A DNA stretch of 64,000 bases from Lysinibacillus sp. PLM2 (GCA_023168345.1 AP025689.1:3112001-3176000); one strand, 5' to 3'; positions 18,878 through 27,417 are shown, numbered from the stretch's first letter. Numbers and translations: made by a program. Notes: generated from the sequence alone by a model not told the origin.

Positions 18878-19007
18878 GTCGATTTCCGTTACAGGCGCTA
18901 CGCTTTCCACGGGCACGGCCTCAGCCTTCTCCCTCGCTACGCTCAGTCCGGGTGCTTCGGCTCGTGCTGTTCCCGTAGGAGTCTTCGCGCCTTCCACTTC
19001 AATCGAC
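18878..19007. other. GC-rich fold-back segment inside the IS1182 left end
   Basis: A 130-bp, strikingly GC-rich stretch compared with its surroundings. Its halves are complementary in blocks: GTCGATT (18878) with AATCGAC (19001-19007), GGCGC (18894-18898) with GCGCC (18987-18991), and ACGGG plus CACGGCC with GGCTCGTG plus CCCGT. Short reading frames exist on both strands, but the fold-back design suggests a structured non-coding segment. Confidence 0.6.
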
Positions 19008-19063
19008 TTATATCGGCTAATACAATAGTGTAACGCTTCTAATACTCTGAGGTGATGATAACC

Positions 19064-20413
19064 ATGATGACGAAAAATCAAATCAATGAACGTGAACAGT
19101 TTGAAATGATAACTATTGAACAACTTGTACCAAAGGACCATCTGGTCCGTAAACTAGATGCTGCAATTGATTTTAAATTTATCTATCCATTAGTTGAACA
19201 TCTATACTCCACTGTTGGAAGACCAAGTATTGATCCTGTTGTTCTATTTAAAATGACGTTTATTCAATATACATTCGGCATTCGTTCAATGCGCCAAACG
19301 ATTAAAGAGATTGAAACGAATATGGCATATCGTTGGTTCCTAGGATTCGGCTTTCATACAGAAGTTCCACATTTTTCAACCTTCGGTAAGAACTATGAAC
19401 GACGCTTTCAAGATACCGATATCTTTGAACAGATTTTTTACCGTATCTTAAAAGAGATTATGGACTGTGGTTTCTTATCAGAAGACCATGTTTTTATTGA
19501 TTCTACACATGTAAAGGCAAGTGCTAATAAACGAAAGTATGATAAGAAACTTGTACGAAAAGAAACACGTGCTTATGAAGCGAAGCTTCAAGAAGAACTG
19601 AATATCGATCGTGAGGAAAACGGAAAAAAACCATTTCCACCGGAAAAATTTGAAAATGACGAAATGAAAGAAATCAAAGAAAGTACTACCGATCCTGAAA
19701 GTGGTTACTATGTAAAAGATGAACGTACGAAACAGTTTGCGTATTCATTTCATACAGCGACAGATGAAAGAGGATTTGTATTAGGCTCTATTGTCACTCC
19801 GGGGAATATACACGATAGTCATATGCTCCAGCCTTTAGTAGAAAAGATTATTGAACATGTCGGAAAGCCTGTAGCTGTGGTAGCCGATGCTGCTTATAAA
19901 ACACCTGCGATTGCGAACTTTCTATTAGAGAATCAAATGTTACCTGTATTACCGTACACCCGCCCAAAAACAAAAGAAGGTTTCTTCCGTAAGCATGAGT
20001 TTGTTTATGATGAGTATCTTAATGCCTATATCTGCCCAAATAATCAGCTACTAAAGTACACTACGACAACTAAGGAAGGTTATCGCCAATACAAATCCAA
20101 TCCAACGGTTTGTACGAATTGTCCTTTCATATCACAATGTACAGAAAATAAGAATCATATAAAGCTGATTCAACGACACATTTGGGAAGGGTACTTAGAG
20201 GAGACGGAACATCTGCGTCATCATTTTGAAGTAAAAGAGATATATGCAAAACGCAAAGAAACAATTGAACGTGTCTTTGCCGATGCTAAAGAAAAGCATG
20301 GTATGCGTTGGACAACCCTACGGGGCTTAAAAAAATTGTCCATGCAGGCGATGCTTACTTTTGCTGCTATAAATTTAAAAAAGCTTGCTACTTGGACATG
20401 GAAAGCTGCATAA
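19064..20413 (+). CDS. IS1182-family transposase
   Basis: A 449-residue DDE transposase. The N-terminus is DUF772-like (RSMRQTIKEIETNMAYRWFL), followed by catalytic-type segments DHVFIDSTHVKAS (D), VAVVADAAYKT (D) and RKETIERVFADAKEKHGM (E), with a Cys cluster CTNCPFISQCTE between the last two. The ATG at 19064 has GAGGTGA 8 nt upstream and is preferred over an in-frame GTG at 19052. The frame is intact from start to stop, so the enzyme could be active. Confidence 0.93.
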   Translation: MMTKNQINEREQFEMITIEQLVPKDHLVRKLDAAIDFKFIYPLVEHLYSTVGRPSIDPVVLFKMTFIQYTFGIRSMRQTIKEIETNMAYRWFLGFGFHTEVPHFSTFGKNYERRFQDTDIFEQIFYRILKEIMDCGFLSEDHVFIDSTHVKASANKRKYDKKLVRKETRAYEAKLQEELNIDREENGKKPFPPEKFENDEMKEIKESTTDPESGYYVKDERTKQFAYSFHTATDERGFVLGSIVTPGNIHDSHMLQPLVEKIIEHVGKPVAVVADAAYKTPAIANFLLENQMLPVLPYTRPKTKEGFFRKHEFVYDEYLNAYICPNNQLLKYTTTTKEGYRQYKSNPTVCTNCPFISQCTENKNHIKLIQRHIWEGYLEETEHLRHHFEVKEIYAKRKETIERVFADAKEKHGMRWTTLRGLKKLSMQAMLTFAAINLKKLATWTWKAA

Positions 20414-20490
20414 AACGAGATGAAAGCGTCTCATCGAGACGATTAATACCCGAAATCTGGTAATAATTTATACCTAAACGATTTTAAAAA

Positions 20491-20532
20491 GACAAAATAC
20501 CTCGAGAGATGCAACTCTCGAGGTATTTTGTC
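20491..20532. terminator. Subterminal hairpin at the IS1182 right end
   Basis: An 18-bp perfect stem GACAAAATACCTCGAGAG / CTCTCGAGGTATTTTGTC with a 6-nt loop, just inside the right inverted repeat. Confidence 0.75.
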
Positions 20533-20541
20533 AACACTCTG

Positions 20542-20576
20542 GAAGAAGCTATCTAATTTATTTAGATAGCTTCTTT
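20542..20576 (+). repeat. Right 35-bp target duplication with full terminator tail
   Basis: Identical to 18769-18803 and here followed by TTCTTTAC, so this copy keeps the original T-rich tail of the trpP terminator. It now lies downstream of the insertion sequence and upstream of yhaH. Confidence 0.85.
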
Positions 20577-20665
20577 TTCTTTACATTTTCATAGTATAAT
20601 TTAGATGTTAGAAATTATAATTTTGGCAATGACTACACATAGTATCTTGTAAGGAGCTGGATGAA

Positions 20666-21031
20666 ATGAAAACAAAAACATTCTTAATAGGGGTTACAGC
20701 TGGATTAGTCGGAGGACTTACTGCAGCTATTTTAACTGCACCACAATCAGGTGATCAACTTCGTTCAAATATATCAAGAAATACAAAAATAGCGAAAGAT
20801 AATGTCAACGATTTAATACAAAAAACATCATCTGTTAAAGAAGCTGTTGTTCAATTAAAAAACGAAGTGAAAAATAATATCCCGAATATAATATCGGACT
20901 TAAAACAGTCCATTGCCAAATATAGCCACGAAATTGAACCCGAAGCAACAAGACTAAAACAAGAATTAGAAGGGTTACAGAATTCCATTGCAGAAATCGA
21001 GAAAAATTTAGACAAAATCAACAAGAAATAG
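20666..21031 (+). CDS. yhaH: YtxH-domain protein YhaH
   Basis: A 121-residue membrane-anchored protein. The N-terminal glycine-patterned helix (GVTAGLVGGLTAAILTAPQSG) is the YtxH-type motif, followed by a long, charged, probably coiled-coil region to the C-terminus. The ribosome binding site AAGGAG is well placed. In B. subtilis yhaH lies between trpP and hpr; here the order is the same apart from the inserted element. The molecular function is unknown. Confidence 0.85.
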   Translation: MKTKTFLIGVTAGLVGGLTAAILTAPQSGDQLRSNISRNTKIAKDNVNDLIQKTSSVKEAVVQLKNEVKNNIPNIISDLKQSIAKYSHEIEPEATRLKQELEGLQNSIAEIEKNLDKINKK

Positions 21032-21221
21032 TATTTTTTGAATTTTTCAAATTGTGTAAAATTACCTATATTTTACGTTTTTAATATCAATTAATTATCT
21101 TTTTTTATTAATTAATAACATTATTTAATCAGAATTCAATTATTCTATTTTTCTAACTTTAAACTTTTTTCTTTTATTGCTATAATATTTTAAAATGCCA
21201 TGAAAGTAGAAGGTGATTTCT

Positions 21222-21782
21222 TTGTCTGAAGAATCTTATACATTAAAAGAAGCAATGCTTTATAGTCAAAGAATTGGACATTTATCAAAAGCTTTATGGA
21301 AAGCTGTTGAAAAAGACTGGCAACTTTGGATTAAACCATTTGACTTAAATATCAATGAACACCATATTTTGTGGATTTCTCATCATTTAAAAGGGGCATC
21401 TATATCAGATGTTGCTAGATTTGGAGTGATGCATGTTTCCACTGCATTTAACTTCTCTAAGAAATTAGAGGAACGAGGATATTTAAAATTCTCTAAACGT
21501 GATGACGACAAACGAAATACTTACATTGAACTTACTGAAGCTGGAGCTGAACTAATCGTTCAGATGAATAAACGTTATCTAGATACACCACATTCTATTC
21601 TTGATGGTTCTCTACCATTAAAAGAATTGTATGGTAGATTCCCAGAGTTTCTTGATGTAATGGCCGTTATTCGAAATATTTACGGTGATGATTTTGTTGA
21701 AATTTTTGAACGTTCCTTCAAAAATTACAACGAAGTTTTCGATAATATGCACGAGAAGGAAAAGGAAATAATAGCAAGATAG
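21222..21782 (+). CDS. hpr: MarR-family transition-state regulator Hpr (ScoC)
   Basis: DNA-binding regulator that in B. subtilis represses extracellular proteases, peptide permeases and sporulation-related genes. The protein (186 residues from TTG at 21222, with AAGGTGA just upstream; an in-frame GTG at 21213 lies inside that motif) is strongly Hpr-like: [40 protein letters not shown] and the recognition segment [20 protein letters not shown]. The wing [13 protein letters not shown] follows. Its position beside yhaH and prsA matches B. subtilis. Confidence 0.93.
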   Translation: MSEESYTLKEAMLYSQRIGHLSKALWKAVEKDWQLWIKPFDLNINEHHILWISHHLKGASISDVARFGVMHVSTAFNFSKKLEERGYLKFSKRDDDKRNTYIELTEAGAELIVQMNKRYLDTPHSILDGSLPLKELYGRFPEFLDVMAVIRNIYGDDFVEIFERSFKNYNEVFDNMHEKEKEIIAR

Positions 21783-21787
21783 ATTTT

Positions 21788-21813
21788 GAGTGTTTATATA
21801 ACACTCTTTTTTT
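21788..21813 (+). terminator. Intrinsic terminator after hpr
   Basis: Stem GAGTGTT / AACACTC with a 5-nt loop followed by seven T's, 6 nt past the hpr stop. Confidence 0.85.
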
Positions 21814-21934
21814 ATTCATAGAATCAAATTACATATGCATAAACATTTTTTTAATAACTCTCCAACGAAAGTGGCATAACTTCGGTTTTTCCTTTAAAAT
21901 ATTTTTACTAACAAGTAAAAAAGGAGCCATTTCG

Positions 21935-22480
21935 ATGCATTGTTGGAAAACAATCAACATAAAACATGAATACGGGACAACTCGATTGACTTTGTGGGCA
22001 ATTATTGTTTTTATACTTGTATTCTCATTTTCCTTTATTTTCTTTGGATATCTTGATCCAATACAGTATACCGATAATTATGATTGGTTATTTTTCTTAA
22101 TTGTCCTTTTTCTATATCCTATTCATAAATTTATTCATTATTTTTCACTATTTAAATATCGCAAAAATGTCAGTTTAAAAATAAAAATTGACTATCGATT
22201 TGTTCCCATCATTCATATGCGATTAACGGAAATTATTCCTAAAACACACTATATTTTCGTATTAATACTGCCTTTTTTACTTATAAATTCTATTTTGATC
22301 TATGTAGCCTATTCCTTTCCACAATATACACATTATTCGTGCTTATTGCTTAGCTGTCATTGCAGTATTTGTTTAATCGATATACTATATGTTAAAAATT
22401 TATTGCGTGCACCACGCAATGCCATGATTGAAGAAACACCAAGAGGCTATGAGATTTTAGTACCTCCAAATATCCCATAA
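21935..22480 (+). CDS. DUF3267-like membrane protein
   Basis: A 181-residue protein with four to five hydrophobic helices. The segment PIHKFIHYFSLFKYRKNVSL resembles DUF3267 proteins, where this position holds an HExxH-type metalloprotease-like motif; here it reads HKFIH, so the glutamate is missing and catalytic activity is doubtful. An AAGGAG ribosome binding site precedes the ATG. It lies between hpr and prsA, where B. subtilis has small yha genes of unknown function. The family call is tentative. Confidence 0.6.
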   Translation: MHCWKTINIKHEYGTTRLTLWAIIVFILVFSFSFIFFGYLDPIQYTDNYDWLFFLIVLFLYPIHKFIHYFSLFKYRKNVSLKIKIDYRFVPIIHMRLTEIIPKTHYIFVLILPFLLINSILIYVAYSFPQYTHYSCLLLSCHCSICLIDILYVKNLLRAPRNAMIEETPRGYEILVPPNIP

Positions 22481-22547
22481 TCTCTAACTTGTCACTGGAA
22501 CTATCCTTTGATATGCTAAAATGAAGCGAAAGAGGGGAGGAATAGAC

Positions 22548-22733
22548 TTGCTACTTTTAGTGATAGTGCTATTCTCATTATTTTATTTATTCCAAATAAA
22601 TCGAATGACTTATGCACTAGTAGTGCAAAAGGAAATTCCTGAAGAAAAGCATTCTAAAATTTTCCGTACAATTAATGTACTGATTACGATCCTACTTGTA
22701 TCTTTTTATGTTGAAGTTTCTTTAGCAATGTAA
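22548..22733 (+). CDS. Small membrane protein
   Basis: About 61 residues if initiated at the TTG at 22548, which has GGGGAGG 7 nt upstream; an in-frame ATG at 22521 has no ribosome binding site. The product has two hydrophobic helices (LLLVIVLFSLFYLFQINR and VLITILLVSFYVEVSLAM) separated by a charged loop. It is probably co-oriented with the DUF3267-like gene. I do not recognise the family; the place matches one of the small yha genes before prsA. Confidence 0.6.
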   Translation: MLLLVIVLFSLFYLFQINRMTYALVVQKEIPEEKHSKIFRTINVLITILLVSFYVEVSLAM

Positions 22734-22734
22734 C

Positions 22735-22756
22735 AGATTGAAATTCAATCTTTTTG
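22735..22756 (+). terminator. Weak intrinsic terminator
   Basis: Stem AGATTGA / TCAATCT with a 3-nt loop, then five T's, right after the small membrane gene's stop. Confidence 0.55.
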
Positions 22757-22849
22757 TGAATGTTATTATTAGCATTGAAAAGAGCTAAAGGCTCCTGCCT
22801 CTAGCTCTACAACCAAGTTTGCATACTCTATTTTATGTTCTATTCTAAA

Positions 22850-22957
22850 TTAGTAGATGAACGCTGCACCAACGATAATCAATAAGATGAACAAAACAAC
22901 TAATAGCGCAAAACCAGAACCAGTACCGTAACCGCCGCCGCTATAAGAACTGCCCAT
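22850..22957 (-). CDS. YjcZ-family small sporulation protein
   Basis: A 35-residue minus-strand protein, MGSSYSGGGYGTGSGFALLV and a hydrophobic tail ending GAAFIY. The glycine/tyrosine-rich head plus single transmembrane helix is characteristic of the YjcZ/SscA family of small spore proteins. GGAGGTG is well placed upstream of the ATG. A hairpin AGAGCTA / TAGCTCT at 22781-22808 downstream may end transcription. This tiny gene supports the idea that the organism forms spores. Confidence 0.85.
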   Translation of the reverse strand: MGSSYSGGGYGTGSGFALLVVLFILLIIVGAAFIY

Positions 22958-23107
22958 TCCGAACACCTCCTTTCTACCAGCTATATTATGCGGAGATGTT
23001 TATGAATCTTAGGCAATAAACTAATCACGGGCAACCATTTTGTTTTTTATTCGTTTATGTTATAGTATCTAATGCATTTATTATGAAGTTAGGAGAGTTA
23101 AATACAA

Positions 23108-23980
23108 ATGAAAAAAACATTATTAGCAATAGGACTAGCTTCTTCTGTATTCACCCTTGCTGCGTGTAACAACAATACAGAAGATAATGCAGCTGATGAA
23201 GTAGTTGTTTCAACAACTTACGGTGAAATTACAAAGGATGAATTCTACAAAGAGTTAAAAACAGTTGCTGGGCCAAAATTGCTTGAACAATTAGTTGTAA
23301 AACAAGTATTAGAAAATACTTACGAAGTTTCTGAAGAAGATTTAAATAAAGAGTTTGATTCGTTTAAAGAAATGTATGGCGAATCGTATAATTCAGTTTT
23401 AGAAATGTATGGTTACACTGAAGAAGCTTATAAAGACGAGCTAAAATTCGGCTTACTTACACAAAAGCTATCTGAAGAAGTGCAATCAAGCATTACGGAT
23501 GAAGAATTACAAAATTACTACGATCAAGGTAAATATGAATTAAACGCTCGTCATATTTTAGTAAAAGATAAAGCGAAAGCTGATGAAATTTACAAAAAAC
23601 TTCAAGACGGTGAAGATTTTGCTACATTAGCAAGTGAAAACAGCGTTGATACTGGCACTGCTACAAACGGTGGGGAGCTTGGTTGGTTCTCTGTTGGTCA
23701 AATGGTTCCTGAATTTAATGACGCTGCTTACGCACTTGAATTAAATACAATTAGTGAGCCTGTTAAATCTTCATTCGGATATCATATCATTGAAGTAACA
23801 GATAAACGTGAAGTTGCAGATTACCCTACATTTGAAGAGAAAAAAGAAGAAATTCGTCAAACTTTAATTTCTCAAAAATCAAATACAAAATTAATGGAAT
23901 TAGTGAAAGCTGCAAATGTTGACATCAAAGATGCTGATTTACAAGGTACACTTGATGCTTACATGCCAACTGAAGAATAA
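23108..23980 (+). CDS. prsA: Foldase lipoprotein PrsA (parvulin-type PPIase)
   Basis: Membrane-anchored extracytoplasmic folding factor for secreted proteins, 290 residues. Signal peptide with lipobox TLAAC (lipidated Cys20), then a SurA-like N-terminal helical region, a parvulin domain starting at ARHILVKDKAKADEIYKKL and ending at VKSSFGYHIIEVTD (about 137-230), and a helical C-terminus. AGGAGAG lies upstream of the ATG. The intrinsic terminator that should follow it has been split by an IS3-type element inserted 22 nt past the stop codon. Confidence 0.95.
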   Translation: MKKTLLAIGLASSVFTLAACNNNTEDNAADEVVVSTTYGEITKDEFYKELKTVAGPKLLEQLVVKQVLENTYEVSEEDLNKEFDSFKEMYGESYNSVLEMYGYTEEAYKDELKFGLLTQKLSEEVQSSITDEELQNYYDQGKYELNARHILVKDKAKADEIYKKLQDGEDFATLASENSVDTGTATNGGELGWFSVGQMVPEFNDAAYALELNTISEPVKSSFGYHIIEVTDKREVADYPTFEEKKEEIRQTLISQKSNTKLMELVKAANVDIKDADLQGTLDAYMPTEE

Positions 23981-23983
23981 TAT

Positions 23984-24002
23984 AAAAAAACGCGTGAACC
24001 AT
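23984..24002 (+). other. 5' half of the interrupted prsA/yjdM terminator
   Basis: A7-CGCGTGAAC followed by CAT. Its partner, GTTTACGCG plus T6, lies at 25453-25466 beyond the insertion sequence. Joined, the halves give a 10-bp bidirectional terminator stem (one G-T pair) with the insertion in the loop. Confidence 0.75.
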
Positions 24003-24039
24003 TGAAGTGACCCCTAAAAGTTAGACACGGTTATTTCGA

Positions 24040-24908
24040 TTAGGCAGCTTGGATAAAATGAGTTCGGTATTGCACCGGACTCATTTTTAATTTTGCCTTC
24101 ATGCGTTTCGTGTTGTAATAATTTATATAATTTTCAAGTTCCATTTTAAAATCTTCGACACTTTGAAATTCTTTTAAGTAGAGGAATTCTGATTTCATGA
24201 TCCCGAAAAAATTCTCCATTACCGAGTTGTCGTAACAATTTCCTTTGCGGGACATACTTTGCACAATACCTCTAGATTCAAGGGCATGGCGATATTGCTT
24301 CATTTGATAATGCCAGCCTTGATCAGAGTGCATCAGTAACTTGTGTTCTTCTGGTAATCTCTCTAAAGCCTTCTCTATCATTTCAGAAACTAAAGAATAT
24401 GTAGGTCTTGAACCAATTGTATATGTAATAATTTCTCCGTTAAATAAATCCAAAACAGGTGATAAATAGAGCTTTTCACCAAATAATTTAAACTCCGTTA
24501 TATCCGTTACCCACTTCTCGTTTGGCGCATCAGCTTTAAAATTGCGATCTAAAATATTCGGGGCAATTTTACCAACGGTTCCTTTATAAGATTTATACTT
24601 TTTCATTCGAACTAAGCACTTTAAGCCTAAGGCTTTCATGATGCGTTGTACTTTCTTGTGATTAACTTTTTCCCACGATTGGCTAGCTCATCTCGAATAC
24701 GGCGGTATCCATAACGGCCTTCGTGTTCGTTATAAATAGCTTGAATTTCAACCTTTAAATCGGCATCTGGATCTGGTCGATTCATCTTTTTCACTGTATC
24801 GTAATACGTGCTACGTTTGATTCCTGCAAACTCCACAAGTGCCTTCACCGAGTATTTATGCCTTAATTCATAGATGACCTTTACTTTGTCTTCTTTGGTG
24901 ATTTTTCC
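24040..24908 (-). pseudogene. IS150-type transposase orfB, frameshifted
   Basis: Integrase-type DDE transposase in two pieces. The first runs KALVEFAGIKRSTYY to DELANRGKK and then a stop; the second starts at 24639 (MKALGLKCLVRMKKYKSYKG) and contains the catalytic core: NEKWVTDITEF (D), LLMHSDQGWHYQ (D) and SVMENFFGIMKSE (E). One base is missing from an A run at 24667-24671; restoring it gives GKKVNHKKVQRIMKALGLK, the continuous family sequence. The first piece is normally reached from orfA by -1 slippage, probably at GGAAAAATC (24908-24900). Confidence 0.85.
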
Positions 24909-25393
24909 TTTGCTTGAACTAAGGCATTCAACTTTTTTAAATACTCATTTTCCATTTCAAGCTGCTTAATTCGTGCTTGAAGTGCTTCATTTGAACCTTC
25001 TACAGGTGCTTGTACTGATTGTTTATTCGTTTCTTTTTTCATGGATGGACGCCCCTTTATCTTTGGAACGAACGCATCCACTCCCACAGAAGCCAATTGA
25101 ATTCTCCATTTTCTAATCAATCCAGGTGAAGAAATATTAAAGATTACTGCAGCTTCGTTAGGCGAGACGCCATTTTCGTTCATATAGTTTAATACGTCCA
25201 TTTTAAACTGAGCCGTGTGAGATGTATAGGATTTTTCAAAAGCAGTTAAACCATGGTATTCAAACTGTTTAATCCAGTTACGAATAACAGAATCAGACGT
25301 AGCCATGGATTTTGCGATTTCATTTGTACTTTCAGAACCATTTTGATATCTCTTAATGGCCTCAAGTTTTTGTTCATTTGTAAATCTAGTCAT
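24881..25393 (-). CDS. IS3-family (IS150-type) transposase orfA
   Basis: DNA-binding part of the element, 170 residues from the ATG at 25393, which has GGAGGTG upstream. Two helix-turn-helix segments are visible (LEAIKRYQNGSESTNEIAKS and VSPNEAAVIFNISSPGLIRK), followed by a coiled-coil tail (NEALQARIKQLEMENEYLKK) with a leucine-zipper-like pattern. It overlaps orfB in the -1 frame. Normal orfAB fusion would still meet the orfB frameshift, so this copy is probably not autonomous. Confidence 0.85.
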   Translation of the reverse strand: MTRFTNEQKLEAIKRYQNGSESTNEIAKSMATSDSVIRNWIKQFEYHGLTAFEKSYTSHTAQFKMDVLNYMNENGVSPNEAAVIFNISSPGLIRKWRIQLASVGVDAFVPKIKGRPSMKKETNKQSVQAPVEGSNEALQARIKQLEMENEYLKKLNALVQAKEKSPKKTK

Positions 25394-25470
25394 AAAAAAA
25401 CTACACCTCCGATTGTTAGATGTGTCTAACAATTGGGGTGCAGTTCACATGAGTTTACGCGTTTTTTCTA

Positions 25471-25803
25471 TTAGATTTTCTTTACAAACTCTGATTTCAG
25501 CTGCATAGCTCCAAATCCATCAATTTTACAATCAATATTATGATCGCCATCAACTAAACGGATATTCTTTACTTTTGTTCCTTGTTTTAATGCTTGCGAG
25601 CTTCCTTTCACCTTTAAATCCTTAATAACCGAAACAGTATCGCCATCTGATAAAAGATTGCCATTTGCATCCTTTACAACAAGTTCTGTTAATTCTTCTT
25701 GCGAATCTTCATTCCATTCATGCGCACAATCTGGACAAATATAGTTTGTTCCATCCTCATATGTATATTCGGAATTACATTTTGGGCAGTTAGGTAAATT
25801 CAC
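25471..25803 (-). CDS. yjdM: YjdM/PhnA-family zinc-ribbon protein
   Basis: A 110-residue protein with an N-terminal zinc ribbon (CPKC and CPDC, about 15 residues apart) and a C-terminal SH3-like PhnA domain ([40 protein letters not shown]). The family is often named alkylphosphonate-utilisation protein PhnA, but the role is not established, and there are no phosphonate genes here. Its downstream terminator, shared with prsA, is disrupted by the neighbouring insertion. Confidence 0.9.
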   Translation of the reverse strand: MNLPNCPKCNSEYTYEDGTNYICPDCAHEWNEDSQEELTELVVKDANGNLLSDGDTVSVIKDLKVKGSSQALKQGTKVKNIRLVDGDHNIDCKIDGFGAMQLKSEFVKKI

Positions 25804-26097
25804 TTTATTTCCTCCAATATTTTTTACATATACTATTTTTAATTAGCATAAGTCTTTTTAGTATAAATGATTAATGGCGTATTTTTTTATTGAATTTATA
25901 AATTTCTTAATTATAAAATAAATTTTTTCACACAAATAACACTCTTTGTTATATAGTAATGATTAAATTAATTAGTAATTTTAAGATTCTTTCTCTTCAA
26001 AATTTTGTAATTACTAGTTAAACGCCTTTTTGCGATTTTTCAAAAAAGGGGTTATTATCAAACATGAAGTAAGTATTTTATGTCAAGGAGTGTTAAC

Positions 26098-27195
26098 ATG
26101 AGTACAACTAACAAACGAGCTTATAATTTTAATGCAGGGCCATCTGCGTTACCATTAGAAGTACTAGAAAAAGCACAGCAAGAATTAGTAAATTATAATG
26201 GTTCTGGCATGTCCATTATGGAGATGAGCCATCGTAGTAAAGACTATGATGCAGTTCATAATGAAGCAATTGCTAGACTTAAAAAATTATTCTCTATTCC
26301 TGAAAATTACGAAGTTCTTTTCCTTCAGGGTGGAGCTAGCCTACAATTTACAATGGTACCGATGAACTTCTTAACAGAAGGAAAAACTGCAAGCTACGTA
26401 TTAACTGGCTCTTGGTCTGAAAAAGCGCTTAAAGAAGCAAAACTTTTTGGACAACCAGTTGAGGCAGCAAGCTCTAAAGAAAATAAATATCGAAACATCC
26501 CTGCTTTAAATGACATCAAATTCAATGCAGATGATGCTTATGTACACTTAACATCAAATAATACAATCTATGGTACTGAATGGTTTGAATTCCCTGACAC
26601 TGGTGATGTTCCACTAGTTGCAGATATGTCTAGTGACATTCTTTCTAGACCTGTAGATGTAAGTAAATTTGGCATCATATATGCTGGTGCACAAAAGAAT
26701 TTAGGTCCATCAGGTGTAACTGTTGTTATTATTCGTAAGGATCTTTTAGAAAAAGCCAATACAAACATTCCTACAATGTTAAAATACACAACTCATGCAG
26801 ATTCAAACTCTTTATATAACACCCCACCTGCATTCGGTATTTATATGTTAGGTGAGGTTTTAAAATGGGTTGAAGACCAAGGCGGATTAGAAGCCGTGCA
26901 AAAGCGTAATGAAGAAAAAGCGAAATTAATCTATGATGCAATTGATAACAGCAATGGATTCTACAAAGGTCATGCTACTCCAGAATCTCGTTCTTTAATG
27001 AATATTACTTTTAGAGTAGCGGACGAAGAGCTAGAAAAGAAATTCTTGGCCGAAGCTAAAGAAGCAGGTTTTGTTGGATTAAACGGACACCGTTCAGTTG
27101 GTGGTTGCCGCGCATCTGCATATAATGCTGTCCCTGTTGAAACTTGTAAAGCATTAGCTGAATTCATGGTTGAATTCCAAAATAAAAATCAATAA
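26098..27195 (+). CDS. serC: Phosphoserine aminotransferase
   Basis: PLP enzyme converting 3-phosphohydroxypyruvate and glutamate to phosphoserine. From the ATG at 26098 (AAGGAG 7 nt upstream; an earlier in-frame ATG at 26080 has none) it is 365 residues. Family motifs include YNFNAGPSALP, FLQGGASLQF, the PLP lysine in AGAQKNLGPSG and GLNGHRSVGGCRAS. In B. subtilis serC lies beside trpP and hit; here it has moved to the other side of prsA. The gene has no T-box of its own, although serA does. Confidence 0.95.
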   Translation: MSTTNKRAYNFNAGPSALPLEVLEKAQQELVNYNGSGMSIMEMSHRSKDYDAVHNEAIARLKKLFSIPENYEVLFLQGGASLQFTMVPMNFLTEGKTASYVLTGSWSEKALKEAKLFGQPVEAASSKENKYRNIPALNDIKFNADDAYVHLTSNNTIYGTEWFEFPDTGDVPLVADMSSDILSRPVDVSKFGIIYAGAQKNLGPSGVTVVIIRKDLLEKANTNIPTMLKYTTHADSNSLYNTPPAFGIYMLGEVLKWVEDQGGLEAVQKRNEEKAKLIYDAIDNSNGFYKGHATPESRSLMNITFRVADEELEKKFLAEAKEAGFVGLNGHRSVGGCRASAYNAVPVETCKALAEFMVEFQNKNQ

Positions 27196-27206
27196 GAATT
27201 TATAAA

Positions 27207-27238
27207 GACTTCGGCACTAGTTGCGAAGTCTTTTTTTT
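27207..27238 (+). terminator. Intrinsic terminator after serC
   Basis: Stem GACTTCG / CGAAGTC with a 10-nt loop and eight T's, 12 nt past the serC stop. Confidence 0.88.
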
Positions 27239-27377
27239 CGAAAAAATAGGTACTTAGACTAAAATATTTTAATTCTAAAGAATCTAGATTTTTATCACAA
27301 AAAAAGAGATAGTAATTATAGTAAGTGTTTAAATAGTAGTGTTTAATCCTCCTTCCTATAAATGCATAGTTTAGTAC

Positions 27378-27417
27378 AAAGAAAGCGACTCCTACACTGG
27401 AGTCGCTTTCTTTTTTT
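27378..27417. terminator. Strong hairpin between serC and yhaM
   Basis: A 15-bp perfect stem AAAGAAAGCGACTCC / GGAGTCGCTTTCTTT with a 6-nt loop followed by T's. serC already has its own terminator, so this one may serve yhaM on the other strand or an unannotated transcript. Confidence 0.75.

Larger units (their letters stand above)
18804..20541 (+). mobile_element. IS1182-family insertion sequence, 1738 bp
   Basis: Complete element with one transposase gene. The ends read CAGACTGTAGACAAA (18804-18818) and, inverted, CAGAGTGTTGACAAA (20527-20541): 13 of 15 positions match. It is bounded by identical 35-bp direct repeats (18769-18803 and 20542-20576), giving an exact boundary. Both ends carry strong subterminal hairpins that should block read-through: a 12-bp stem at 18805-18844 followed by T's, and an 18-bp perfect stem at 20491-20532. 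It separates trpP from yhaH, which are adjacent in B. subtilis. Confidence 0.9.
24003..25447 (-). mobile_element. IS3-family (IS150-type) insertion sequence, 1445 bp
   Basis: Ends: TGAAGTG-ACCCCTAAAAG (24003 onward) and, inverted, TGAACTGCACCCCAATTG (from 25447), each continuing TTAGACAC; these are imperfect 26-bp terminal repeats starting with TG as in IS3 elements. A 3-bp target duplication CAT flanks it (24000-24002 and 25448-25450). It carries orfA and a frameshifted orfB on the minus strand. It sits inside the former terminator between prsA and yjdM. Confidence 0.9.

Noticed and set aside
18803-19141. 112-codon minus-strand frame at the IS1182 left end
   Set aside because: It lies over the fold-back segment and terminator hairpin; open only because of GC-rich composition, with no family match.
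27338-27356. AAGGAGG on the minus strand between serC and yhaM
   Set aside because: No start codon within 15 nt downstream; no gene can be supported.
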